This document shows positions 35,294-44,924 of a DNA stretch of 64,000 bases, in pieces. Within the stretch, counting starts at the first letter, position 1. Every line of letters starts with the position of its first letter. The DNA is from Bacteroides sp. MSB163 (GTDB lineage Bacteria; Bacteroidota; Bacteroidia; Bacteroidales; Bacteroidaceae): NCBI RefSeq assembly GCF_036416795.1, contig NZ_CP143867.1:744001-808000 (forward strand), read 5' to 3'. Both the position numbers and the translations under genes were made by a program. The notes beneath the pieces were generated by a model. It was given only the letters and a program-made list of their open reading frames with translations. It was not told the DNA's origin and searched no databases.

Positions 35294-37840
35294 GTGAAAC
35301 AGACAATTATCTACATATTATCATTATTTATCTTCATCTTCGATTTAAAAGCAGAAGGACTTTATTTTCAATCTTATGAAGTGAATAAGGACTTACGAAC
35401 TACTCTAAATCTCACTCCAGAAGAAACTCTTTCATTGGCAAAAGGTTTTTCTATGGATTTTGATTTAAAGTTACGACGGGGAAAACATAACTTCGGTTAT
35501 ATATTTCGTATGATAATCAATGATAACCAAAATTTAGATTTGGTTGTTCGTTCCTCTTCTCCTAGCCGTTCCTATTTTCTCATTGTTGGCAATGAAAACA
35601 GGCTAACTTATTCTTGTGAGAATAACAGACAAGACGATCTAGAATGGACACACATAACAATCTGTTATACTAAAGATAATGACGAACTCACTCTAAAAAT
35701 TGGTGACACGGTACAAAAATCAAAACTTAACGGAGCTATTCCCTCATTTACAAATGTGAAGCTTTTCTTTGGAGAAACTAAACACCACATATATTCTACA
35801 ACAGATGTTGCTCCTATGACTTTAAGAAACATTGAACTGAAGCAAACCGGAGGAAAACACTTCTTATGGGAACTTTGTAAACACTGCAAAAATGAAATCC
35901 GAGACAAGTACCATAATGCCAAAGCAACTGTAACACATCCCGTTTGGTTAATAGACCAGAAAGCGCATTGGAAAAAATGTGCCACAGTTTCAGCTACCCA
36001 ACGGCATTTCTGGGCTTTTAACGAAAAAGACTCTAAAATATATATTGCAGGCCCTCAATATTTATATATTTACGACCTTAACTTAAATCAGTTTTCCGAT
36101 ACGATTGTACCAAAGAATGGCTCTTGCTTCTATAGTGATGCAGCCAGGTTACTATTTGATTCAGGAAAAAATAAGTTATTATCTTACGAAATAGATTCCA
36201 CACATATAGAATCTTTCGATTTTGTTCAGAACAGATGGGAATCTAAACATACCACTTCATCATCTCCTCGTTTTTGGCATCATAATCATTTTATTTCTTC
36301 ACAAGACAGTTCATTATATTGTTTTGGAGGATACGGTTATCATCTGTACAAAAGTATCTTAAAGAAGTTTTCTTTCAAAACCAAACAATGGCAAGAAAAA
36401 GACTTAAGCTCATATATAACTCCAAGATATCTTGCTGCATTAGGGCAATCTTTCGGTAAAGTCTACATTTTCGGAGGATATGGTAGCCAAACTGGAGAAC
36501 AACAAGTATCACCACGCTATTTTTATGATTTATATGAATTGAATCCTCAAAATTATGTAATAAAAAAGATATGGGAATACGATAACCTAGAGAACAGTTT
36601 CGTTCAAGGTAATTCAATGGTCATCGATTCTGAAAAAAAATGCTTTTATACCCTCTGTTATCCCAGTGAAAAATATCACTCATACATCTATCTAAATAAA
36701 TTTTCTTTAGAAAAGCCAATTAGAACAATCTTGGCAGATTCCATTCCTTTCCTGTTCAATGATACGGAATCCATGTGTGACCTCTATTTTGATAAAAAAT
36801 TGAATAAGCTTATTGCTTTAGTCCAAGTATTAAGTACACAAAATCAATATGAGATAAGCATTTACACTTTAAATTTTCCTCCTATAACACACTCTGAGAT
36901 ATATCAACTTCAATCATCATCTTCTAATCATAGCGTCATTTACTTTATCAGCCTTTTACTTTTCGCTATTACATTATTGATTTTCTGTTATCTACACAAG
37001 AAAAGGAGATATTCTCAAAAGAAAACTACTTATCCAATTACAGAAGAGTTTGCCTCCAACATAGAAGAAACTAACACGGAAACAAACACACCTCACATCC
37101 TGAAAAAAAGACAATCTTCCATTACATTCCTTGGAGGATTTCAGGTCATTGGCATTAACGGAGATGATATTACAGGCGCGTTTACGCCTACCCTAAAGAA
37201 TTTACTGGTACTAATACTGCTTAACACAATGACCAAAAAGAAAGGGATCTCCTCTGAAATGTTAATTGAGCGCTTCTGGTATGATAAAAATGAGTCCAGT
37301 GCTCGCAACAACTTAAGTGTGAATATTAAGCGGTTACGTTCCTTATTAGAACAAGTTGGACCTATCCAAGTAGTTCATTCAAACGGATATTGGACAATTG
37401 AATTATCCGATTCTATCACATGCGATTACAAAAATGTAAGCCAATCACTGGAATCTATCCAAGAAAATCCAAATTCTTTTTCTGAAAACCAAATAAACCA
37501 GATACTTAATCAATTAGCATTAGGTATCTTATTACCTAGTATACAAAATGAATGGATTGACGAATACAAATCTAATTACACGAACCAAGCTATTGAATCC
37601 TTAAGACTACTATTAGACATAGTAAGTATTTCCAATGAATTAAAATGCAAAATATGCAATACGATTTTAATGCTCGACTCGCTGGACGAAGATGCTCTTA
37701 TAGAGAAATGCAAGACACTCTATATTTTAGGAAGAAAGGGACAAGCCAAAAATGCCTATGACACCTATTGCAAAAACTATTTAGCACTGTTAAACACAGA
37801 ATTCAAAACATCATTTTCTGATATTATTGAAAAGAAATAG
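35294..37840 (+). CDS. Membrane-spanning one-component regulator: LamG-like/kelch-like sensor with SARP/BTAD-like DNA-binding domain
   Basis: An 848-residue protein from a GTG start that gives a signal peptide (about 1-20). Residues about 20-195 look like a LamG/concanavalin-type beta-sandwich, and 220-540 hold kelch-like repeats ('YCFGGYGYHLYKSILKKFS', 'KVYIFGGYGSQTGE'). A transmembrane helix lies at about 547-567. From about 608 a winged-helix domain of the OmpR/SARP type ('LVLILLNTMTKKKG', 'SARNNLSVNIKRLRSLLE') is followed by a BTAD-like helical repeat domain to the end. Glycan binding outside would therefore signal to DNA binding inside on one chain. It precedes susC and is likely the locus regulator. 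Neither a kinase nor an ECF sigma is present. Confidence 0.78.
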   Translation: MKQTIIYILSLFIFIFDLKAEGLYFQSYEVNKDLRTTLNLTPEETLSLAKGFSMDFDLKLRRGKHNFGYIFRMIINDNQNLDLVVRSSSPSRSYFLIVGNENRLTYSCENNRQDDLEWTHITICYTKDNDELTLKIGDTVQKSKLNGAIPSFTNVKLFFGETKHHIYSTTDVAPMTLRNIELKQTGGKHFLWELCKHCKNEIRDKYHNAKATVTHPVWLIDQKAHWKKCATVSATQRHFWAFNEKDSKIYIAGPQYLYIYDLNLNQFSDTIVPKNGSCFYSDAARLLFDSGKNKLLSYEIDSTHIESFDFVQNRWESKHTTSSSPRFWHHNHFISSQDSSLYCFGGYGYHLYKSILKKFSFKTKQWQEKDLSSYITPRYLAALGQSFGKVYIFGGYGSQTGEQQVSPRYFYDLYELNPQNYVIKKIWEYDNLENSFVQGNSMVIDSEKKCFYTLCYPSEKYHSYIYLNKFSLEKPIRTILADSIPFLFNDTESMCDLYFDKKLNKLIALVQVLSTQNQYEISIYTLNFPPITHSEIYQLQSSSSNHSVIYFISLLLFAITLLIFCYLHKKRRYSQKKTTYPITEEFASNIEETNTETNTPHILKKRQSSITFLGGFQVIGINGDDITGAFTPTLKNLLVLILLNTMTKKKGISSEMLIERFWYDKNESSARNNLSVNIKRLRSLLEQVGPIQVVHSNGYWTIELSDSITCDYKNVSQSLESIQENPNSFSENQINQILNQLALGILLPSIQNEWIDEYKSNYTNQAIESLRLLLDIVSISNELKCKICNTILMLDSLDEDALIEKCKTLYILGRKGQAKNAYDTYCKNYLALLNTEFKTSFSDIIEKK

Positions 37841-37903
37841 CCACAATAGCTATTACAATAACTCACTCATTCGTAACCAATATTACATTTACATAACATT
37901 TCC

Positions 37904-37956
37904 CATTAAAATGATTTTAATGGCTTATTTTCATCGTTTTTTAAGATGATTTTAAT
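37904..37956 (+). promoter_or_regulatory. Candidate operator of the SusC operon
   Basis: CATTAAAAT-G-ATTTTAATG (37904-37922) is a perfect 9-bp inverted repeat. Its right half with flank, ATGATTTTAAT, recurs at 37946-37956, 35 nt downstream. Both lie just upstream of the likely -7 element, a typical activator position. Binding by the regulator at 35294 is inferred. Confidence 0.5.
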
Positions 37957-37966
37957 CCGTCATAAT

Positions 37967-37974
37967 GATATTTG
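37967..37974 (+). promoter_or_regulatory. Probable -7 element before susC
   Basis: GATATTTG differs from TAnnTTTG only at the first base and lies 49 nt before ATG 38024. A weak match fits a promoter that needs an activator. Confidence 0.4.
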
Positions 37975-38023
37975 TCCAGTCAATCAGACAACAATTAAGT
38001 TATCAAATTAAAACTATCATTTT

Positions 38024-41000
38024 ATGAAAAAACACTTAATCATCCTGACAGCCTATCTCTGTGCTTGCCTAAGTTTGTTTGCACAGCAGCGTACGCTAAA
38101 AGGGAAAGTAACCGATCAGGCTGACAATTCGCCAATTCCTGCGGTCACTGTCACCACATTTGATAAAAATGGGACAAGACATGGAGTTTTAACTGACATG
38201 GAGGGAAACTACTCAATCCAAATTCCAGAAGGAGCTACGACCTTAAAATTTTCTTTTATTGGAATGAAAGATGTCACAGAAAAGATTGGTAACCGCACAA
38301 TCATTAATGTGATTATGGAGGAAGATGCTATCACAACCGATGAAGTGGTTGTTACAGCTCTTGGGATTAAACGCCAAGCCAAAGCTTTAAGCTACTCTAC
38401 ACAAGGAGTTAATATGGATGGAATAAATGATGCAAAAAGTTCAAACATTGTATCATCTCTTTCTGGAAAAATTGCAGGTGTACAAATCACTCCTCCAGGT
38501 ATGAACAATGGTTCTGCACGTATTGTTATCCGAGGTAATAATTCTGTCACAGGTAATAACCAACCACTATTCGTTGTGGATGGCATGCCGATCGACAATT
38601 CGGATGGCGAAAATGGTAATCTGGATTATGGAAACGGAGCTGCAGATATTAATCCTGATGACATTGAAAATATCGAGGTTTTAAAAGGTGCCAACGCATC
38701 TGCATTATATGGTTCAAGAGCAGCAAACGGAGTAATACTCATTACTACCAAAAAAGGCGGTGAAAAATTCAAAGTAAACATAAACTCCAACTGCATGTTC
38801 CAGACTCTAACAGAATTTCCAGAATATCAGAATGCCTATGGAGTAGGAACCAGCTTCTATATTGACAATAAGAACAACCCTCCCCTATCTAAAACAAATT
38901 ATAGAAGTTGGGGAAGTCCAATGATGGGACAACCTGTTATTGGTTTGGATGGAAAGTTAAAAGCATACCTTCCGGAACCAGATAACGTAAAAGACTTCTA
39001 TCAAACAGCAACAATGTGGACTAATTCTATTTCTGTGGAAGGTGGAAACAAAAAAAATCAGTATCGCATATCCTATACAAATAATCATTCTAATAGCGTT
39101 GTCGAGAATTTCAATATTGATAATAAGTCAACATTCAACTTAAGACTTAACAATCAGTTCACTAGTTGGCTAAGTTTAGATTCTAAAATTACATATATAG
39201 ATGACAGAGTAACTAACAGACAATATTCTAAAAGTGACAATAAAAATCCAATGAATTCATATATCCATATGGCACGGAGCACGTCTCTATCCGAATTATA
39301 TACATGGAAAGATGCAAATGGGAACGAAATTGGTACACACCGTAATTTCAGTAATCCATATTGGATTATCAATGAGAATGAGAATAAAGATACAAAAAAA
39401 CGTGTAATCGGATCATTTGTGCTAAAAATTGATTTTAGCAAAGACCTATCTCTCCAAGCCAAAGCAGGCATCGATACGTATAATTGGAACGGATATACCT
39501 TTAATAATAAAGGAAGTATGAATGATGCAGACGGACAGATGCAAACATTCCAACGTGAACTAGAAAATTATAATATCGAAGGACTACTAACTTATAACAA
39601 AAGATTTAAGAGGTTTTCTGTGATGGCCAATGCCGGTATCATCATGTATAGTACTAATCAGACCCGATATACCCAAAAAATCAATTCCTTATTACAGCCG
39701 GGATTAATTAATATTTCAAATTCAGCGGAGTACCCAACAGATACACAGGAGCTAAGTGAAAAGAAAATTAATTCTATCTTTGGAGCTGTGTCTCTTGGAT
39801 TCAATGATTACATTTATCTAGATATCACTGGTCGTAATGACTGGTCCAGTACATTACCTGCCAAAAACAATTCATATTTTTATCCTTCTGTTGGGAGTAG
39901 TTTTATCTTCTCAGAAGCTTTTAAAATGGACAAGAGCATCGTTTCTTTTGGAAAAATCCGTGGTTCATATGCTATCGTAGGTAGCGACACCAGCCCTTAT
40001 AGAGTATATGACAGCTATTCTTTCAATGGGATATTTAATGATGCAACTTTGGCATCATTATCTACCACCATGAATAATCCGGATCTTAAACCAGAAAAAA
40101 CATATTCATGGGAAATAGGAGCTGATATACGTTTCTTCAAGAACCGATTGGGCATTGACTTCACTTATTATAATACCACAACTAAAAATCAAATTATCAA
40201 TGCACAACTCCCGACTTCATCCGGTTACCAAAAACGTTATTATAATGCTGGGGAAATTCAGAACAAAGGTATTGAATTAATGGTATATGGAACACCGGTT
40301 AAAAACAAAAATTTCTCATGGGAAGTTAATCTAAATTGGGCAAAAAACAACTCTAAAGTAATAAGTCTGATTGAAGGTGTAGATCGTTTTCAGATAGGTA
40401 ATTACTCCAGCTATATTTACGTTTATGCAGAAGTAGGGAAGCCATATGGATACATGCGGGGACTTGGAGTTAAACGTCATGAAAACGGCAAAATGATTAT
40501 GGAAGACGGAGGTGGATTACTCATGAAAGACCCGGACAAAGAATTTGGAACTTCTACACCGGATTGGGTTGGTGGTATTACTAATACATTCCGTTACAAG
40601 AATTTTGACTTCAGTTTTCTCATCGACGTCAAAAAAGGAGGAATTATTTACTCTGCCTCTACTGGTAAAATGCTCACTAATGGTATGACCTCAGAAACTC
40701 TTTTCGGACGTGACGACTATTATATCCGCAAAGAGATATGGGGAGAAAGCGACTCAGAGCTTTCGGGAGGTGCATGGTTTGATGCTGTCTACTCAGATGG
40801 TACTCCAGCAAACAAATTCATGAGTCCTCAAAGCTACGCATATTGTAAACCTAATTATGCCGAGTTTACGATTTATGATGCATCATACGTAAAACTCAGA
40901 GAACTAACATTAGGATATACATTCCCCAAACAATGGATGAGCAAAATTAAAATACAAAGACTCAGATTAGCATTTGTAGGACGAAACCTTTGGACTATTC

Positions 41001-41125
41001 ACAAAAAAACACCACAAGGCTTCGATCCGGAAGCTTCACAGACATCAGGCAACGGGCAAGGGATAGAAAACGGTTCTCTGCCTCCTAATGCCGTATATGG
41101 TTTTGATATTAAACTAACATTCTAA
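38024..41125 (+). CDS. SusC-like TonB-dependent outer-membrane transporter
   Basis: A 1033-residue SusC/RagA protein that imports oligosaccharides through the outer membrane, powered by TonB. The layout is a signal peptide (cleavage near 'SLFAQQ'), a carboxypeptidase-regulatory-like domain (about 24-95), the TonB-box region 'DEVVVTALGIKRQAK', the plug with 'NQPLFVVDGMPIDNS' and 'LKGANASALYGSRAANG', then a 22-strand barrel. It starts an operon-like run with susD and six more genes. There is no N-terminal signalling extension, so control is not through an anti-sigma factor. Confidence 0.97.
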   Translation: MKKHLIILTAYLCACLSLFAQQRTLKGKVTDQADNSPIPAVTVTTFDKNGTRHGVLTDMEGNYSIQIPEGATTLKFSFIGMKDVTEKIGNRTIINVIMEEDAITTDEVVVTALGIKRQAKALSYSTQGVNMDGINDAKSSNIVSSLSGKIAGVQITPPGMNNGSARIVIRGNNSVTGNNQPLFVVDGMPIDNSDGENGNLDYGNGAADINPDDIENIEVLKGANASALYGSRAANGVILITTKKGGEKFKVNINSNCMFQTLTEFPEYQNAYGVGTSFYIDNKNNPPLSKTNYRSWGSPMMGQPVIGLDGKLKAYLPEPDNVKDFYQTATMWTNSISVEGGNKKNQYRISYTNNHSNSVVENFNIDNKSTFNLRLNNQFTSWLSLDSKITYIDDRVTNRQYSKSDNKNPMNSYIHMARSTSLSELYTWKDANGNEIGTHRNFSNPYWIINENENKDTKKRVIGSFVLKIDFSKDLSLQAKAGIDTYNWNGYTFNNKGSMNDADGQMQTFQRELENYNIEGLLTYNKRFKRFSVMANAGIIMYSTNQTRYTQKINSLLQPGLINISNSAEYPTDTQELSEKKINSIFGAVSLGFNDYIYLDITGRNDWSSTLPAKNNSYFYPSVGSSFIFSEAFKMDKSIVSFGKIRGSYAIVGSDTSPYRVYDSYSFNGIFNDATLASLSTTMNNPDLKPEKTYSWEIGADIRFFKNRLGIDFTYYNTTTKNQIINAQLPTSSGYQKRYYNAGEIQNKGIELMVYGTPVKNKNFSWEVNLNWAKNNSKVISLIEGVDRFQIGNYSSYIYVYAEVGKPYGYMRGLGVKRHENGKMIMEDGGGLLMKDPDKEFGTSTPDWVGGITNTFRYKNFDFSFLIDVKKGGIIYSASTGKMLTNGMTSETLFGRDDYYIRKEIWGESDSELSGGAWFDAVYSDGTPANKFMSPQSYAYCKPNYAEFTIYDASYVKLRELTLGYTFPKQWMSKIKIQRLRLAFVGRNLWTIHKKTPQGFDPEASQTSGNGQGIENGSLPPNAVYGFDIKLTF

Positions 41126-41141
41126 AAAACTTAGTACAATT

Positions 41142-42737
41142 ATGAAAAAGTTATATATTGTAATGATCTTCATCGTAAGTTTATCCCTATGGGGATGCTC
41201 CTTTACTGATTTTGGAGATCTTAACGAAAATCCTAATAATCCCACAAGAGTAGAACCTGACTTCCTCTTTGCAACAGCAATCAAAGAATCAATGAACCTA
41301 TACGGCGGGGCGATGAACCGGGTTATATTCTTTAATTACACACAACAATTCTCAGGCTTCAATGGAAGTTGGCAACGCTTTAATTATAGCGATAGCGAAA
41401 ATAATACATATTGGAAAGCAGCTTATGTTTTGTGTATGCAACCGGTAAACAAGATCGCAGAAATCTTTTCAGATAACCCTGACTATAAAAACAGAGTATT
41501 AATTGCCAGGATCTGGAAAGCTTATCTCATCTCACAAACAACTGCTTTTTACGGTCCTATACCTGCTTCACAAGCACTGAAAGGCACTCCTGATATCGCC
41601 TATGATTCAGAAGCGACAATATACAAATATCTGTTTGACGAATTAAAAGAGTGTGCTGATAATCTGGAAAAGGGAGGAGATCAATACAGCAAAACATACG
41701 ATTTCATATATGGAGGAGATATCACTAAATGGAAAAAATTTGCGAATTCTCTTCGTCTACGTTTAGCCCTACGTATCAAAAATGCCGATGAAACTCAGGC
41801 AGCCACTGTAGCTAAAGAAGTATTAGCAGATGAAACAAATACAATCTGTAAAGAAGATGAATCTGCAACTTCTCATTGGGGAACTACCAGTCTGACTTGG
41901 AGCCCATTATACGATAGAGTAGTATTTAATGAGCAAGCCAATCTAGCTACGCTACCTGTTTTATGTGAAACAATGGTCTATCATACTAAACCTTATAACG
42001 ATCCCAGAATCACTATCTATGGACAACCGGCTACCCAAGGGCCTTATAAAGGAGAGTATTTTGGTCAGAATATTTCTTATGGAGGAAGCCCGACAGGATT
42101 CCCAACAGAAGAAAATCCACATAAAGGAATGTCACAAAAAGATTATTCGGCCATTGGAGCCCGTTTCTTAAAGCCGGACGCAGAGTGGGTATTCATATCA
42201 TATGCCGAGACAGCTTTTTTAAAAGCTGAAGCAGCCTATTATGGCTGGGGGGGAGATAAAACCGCAGAACAATATTATTATGAGGGTATTGACGCTTCTT
42301 TTGCCAAATACGGTTTATCAGAGCATGCAACCACCTACAAAGACACTCCAGGTATTAAATGGGGAACAGCTTCTGATACAGAAGGGCGTGAAACCGAATT
42401 CCAAGATTTTGCACATATTTGCAGTAGTGCTATCTCCTCAGGCGATTATCTTCGTCAGATCATAATGCAGCATTGGTTAGCCATACCCATGCAATGCGCA
42501 GATGCTTGGGAGTTATTAAGACGGACTCAGATACTAGAATTCCAACCGATGTTTTCTTCTTACGAAGGAACCACTTTATACATGCCTGACCGTCTATTAT
42601 ACCCAAGTGACGAATATCAAGCCAATACCACGGAAGTAAATAAAGCCGCTGCAACATTAAATGGACGCGACTATTTGTTTACAACATTATCATGGGGGCT
42701 TCCAGCCAAGAAAAATCCAAATTTGCCAAATGAATAA
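41142..42737 (+). CDS. SusD-like surface glycan-binding lipoprotein
   Basis: A 531-residue SusD/RagB superfamily lipoprotein with a lipobox ending at Cys19 (LWGC). The start 'DFGDLNENPNNPTRVEPDFL' is typical of the SusD-like 2 subgroup. The protein is built of TPR-like helices and caps the SusC barrel, binding the incoming glycan. It begins 16 nt after susC. The ending 'TTLSWGLPAKKNPNLPNE' is also as expected. Ligand type is not predictable from the sequence. Confidence 0.95.
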   Translation: MKKLYIVMIFIVSLSLWGCSFTDFGDLNENPNNPTRVEPDFLFATAIKESMNLYGGAMNRVIFFNYTQQFSGFNGSWQRFNYSDSENNTYWKAAYVLCMQPVNKIAEIFSDNPDYKNRVLIARIWKAYLISQTTAFYGPIPASQALKGTPDIAYDSEATIYKYLFDELKECADNLEKGGDQYSKTYDFIYGGDITKWKKFANSLRLRLALRIKNADETQAATVAKEVLADETNTICKEDESATSHWGTTSLTWSPLYDRVVFNEQANLATLPVLCETMVYHTKPYNDPRITIYGQPATQGPYKGEYFGQNISYGGSPTGFPTEENPHKGMSQKDYSAIGARFLKPDAEWVFISYAETAFLKAEAAYYGWGGDKTAEQYYYEGIDASFAKYGLSEHATTYKDTPGIKWGTASDTEGRETEFQDFAHICSSAISSGDYLRQIIMQHWLAIPMQCADAWELLRRTQILEFQPMFSSYEGTTLYMPDRLLYPSDEYQANTTEVNKAAATLNGRDYLFTTLSWGLPAKKNPNLPNE

Positions 42738-42754
42738 CTTAAAATATTATACTT

Positions 42755-43816
42755 ATGAAATCAATATACATCTATTTAGGAGCTATAATTTGTCTGTTAT
42801 GTGCATGCTCAACCGATGAACATCTGCCGGACGTGAGTAAATTCTACTATCCCATACCGGACACCCCCTTAAAAGAGGCTGTAAATTTAGGTGCATATTA
42901 CTACACCTATAAAACTAATGACTGGAACAAAGGATATCCGGAAGAGCCTGAACTTGGAGAATACGATATATTTTCCAATCCACAACTGATGAGCCGACAG
43001 TTCGAATGGGCTGTCCAAGGTGGATTAGATTATTTCATACTTAAATGGGATAATGCTGACAATGATCAGAAATTATTAACCCAGTATGCCCAATATTATA
43101 CCCCACAAGCACCTAAAATGGTTATATGTTACAATATAGCACACCTGAAAGGAACAAATGCTTCCCCTATTGCAGAAAAGAAATTAGCACAGATGGTTAC
43201 AGAACTAAAAGAACTATATAACGACCATATGTCAAAAAAACATTATTTCAAGATCGACAACCGTCCGGTCATTATGATAACCTCTTTGATTCCCAGTTCC
43301 TCACAGCCGAATGCCATTGATTTCAATACAGTAATGAGCACAATACGGCAAGAATTTGCAAATATGAATGTCAACCCTTATTTTATCGGAGAAGTCCCAA
43401 CAGGTTGGAAGGCTCCTCAGACTTATAAAAAAAGTATCATTACAATGGATGCCGTCACATTGACTAGTTGGGCACCCAACGACTATGATCGCAGCTATGC
43501 TTTCTGCTCTTTCAATGACATTAGTTGGAAAAACTGGTGCGATTCCACTTCGGCTTGGAAAATGGATTATATACCATGTATATTTCCTGCATATAATGAT
43601 TTGGTATCCAATCCAAAATCCAAAAACCTTATTGTAGAAAGAACAGAAAAGTTTTTCATAGACTATTGTAATGTAGCCAAAAGGAATCTTGGCAGTAAAC
43701 GCTTTGTTATTGTAAATTCATGGAATGATTTTGGCAAAGGAAACGCACTGGAACCGGCCAAAGAATATGGCACAGTAAGTCTAGACATATTAAAAAAGCA
43801 ATTTACCGTTAACTAA
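42755..43816 (+). CDS. GH99/WbsX-like lipoprotein glycosidase
   Basis: A 353-residue lipoprotein (lipobox ends at Cys18, LCAC). The predicted TIM barrel has an opening of the GH99/WbsX type, 'LGAYYYTYKTNDWNKGYP' and 'PELGEYDIFSNPQLMSRQFE', and the ending 'IVNSWNDFGKGNALEPAKEY', which matches the WbsX/GH99-like 'NxWNxxxxGxxLEP' motif with its probable catalytic Glu. GH99 enzymes are endo-alpha-mannosidases or mannanases, which would complement the GH92 enzyme. Exact activity is unproven; some relatives in surface-glycan clusters are labelled glycosyltransferases. Confidence 0.8.
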   Translation: MKSIYIYLGAIICLLCACSTDEHLPDVSKFYYPIPDTPLKEAVNLGAYYYTYKTNDWNKGYPEEPELGEYDIFSNPQLMSRQFEWAVQGGLDYFILKWDNADNDQKLLTQYAQYYTPQAPKMVICYNIAHLKGTNASPIAEKKLAQMVTELKELYNDHMSKKHYFKIDNRPVIMITSLIPSSSQPNAIDFNTVMSTIRQEFANMNVNPYFIGEVPTGWKAPQTYKKSIITMDAVTLTSWAPNDYDRSYAFCSFNDISWKNWCDSTSAWKMDYIPCIFPAYNDLVSNPKSKNLIVERTEKFFIDYCNVAKRNLGSKRFVIVNSWNDFGKGNALEPAKEYGTVSLDILKKQFTVN

Positions 43817-43831
43817 TAAAATATTTATATT

Positions 43832-44923
43832 ATGACAAAAAGATTTTTAACCCTTTTACTGTTCCTTGGTCTTGGAATATGTATAAATACCTATGCACAA
43901 AGCCAAAGCTTTCTAATATTAGGTGATATTCACTATGATTTATTAGAGAACCACGATATGGAATGGCTTCGAAAAAAGCCCGATGACCTTAGACAGGTAA
44001 CAACAGAATATACCCAATTCACTAAAAAGAATTGGCCTGCATTTAGTAAACAACTCAGAAATAAAGTCAAATCCTATAAGCCCGAAATAAAAGCCATTTT
44101 ACAATTAGGAGACATCTCAGAAGGACTTGCAGGAAGCGAACAGAAAGCCGAACAAATGGCACAATCTGTAGTGAAGGCAGTAGATGCCGTAGGCATGTCT
44201 ATACCATGGATAATCACAAAAGGGAATCACGACATAACAGGTCCCGGAGCACAGGAAGCCTTTATAAAACATTATATACCAATGTTTCGGAAACAACTGA
44301 ATCGTACAGACATCACTTCCGCCAACTATGCTCATCAAATTGGTGAGAATCTATTTGTCTGTTTTGATCCTTGGGAGAGAAAAGTTGATGTATTAGAACT
44401 TTTAGAAAAAAATCTAAAGACATCTAATGCAAAATATAAGTTTGTCATGCTACACGAACCTGTAATTCCCATCAATGAGCGTTGCTGGCATGTTTTCCGT
44501 AAAGATCCGGAGAAGAGGAAGCGCCTGCTTGAAATCATAGCCAAAAACAAAGCAATCGTATTAGCTGCCCACATGCACCTGTTTTCAATAGTAAAAAGAG
44601 AGACACAATATGGCCCCATTATCCAATTAATGTGTAATAGCGTAGTAAAAGACTTGAAGCGTACTACTACCAATAAAGTTCTCACTCGATTCGGTTCTAA
44701 TTTGGCCAAAGAATGTCCAAATTGGCAACCAACTTCTATAGAAGAACGTATCAAATGGTTAGATGAAGAAACACCATATATTTCTTATTTCAAGCAACAG
44801 GACCTCCCCGGATACGGTATATTAACAACTGACAGCAGCAAAGAAGAAATATACTTTGAATATTACGCAGCGATGGGTGACAAACCTTATGAAAGAATTT
44901 GTATCTCTGATCTTCTGAAATAG
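43832..44923 (+). CDS. Secreted calcineurin-type metallophosphoesterase 1
   Basis: A 363-residue protein with a signal peptide ending near 'NTYAQSQ'. The dimetal site is complete: Asp32 and His34 (GDIHYD), 'LQLGDISEG', GNHD (131-134), 'LHEPVIP' and 'AAHMHLFS'. It hydrolyses a phosphate mono- or diester outside the cytoplasm. It is closely related along its length to the next gene (shared 'ILxLGDxHxD', 'KPEIKAILQLGD', 'ERCWHxF'), indicating tandem duplication. It is co-transcribed with susCD and the GH99-like gene (15 nt upstream). Confidence 0.9.
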   Translation: MTKRFLTLLLFLGLGICINTYAQSQSFLILGDIHYDLLENHDMEWLRKKPDDLRQVTTEYTQFTKKNWPAFSKQLRNKVKSYKPEIKAILQLGDISEGLAGSEQKAEQMAQSVVKAVDAVGMSIPWIITKGNHDITGPGAQEAFIKHYIPMFRKQLNRTDITSANYAHQIGENLFVCFDPWERKVDVLELLEKNLKTSNAKYKFVMLHEPVIPINERCWHVFRKDPEKRKRLLEIIAKNKAIVLAAHMHLFSIVKRETQYGPIIQLMCNSVVKDLKRTTTNKVLTRFGSNLAKECPNWQPTSIEERIKWLDEETPYISYFKQQDLPGYGILTTDSSKEEIYFEYYAAMGDKPYERICISDLLK

Positions 44924-44924
44924 A

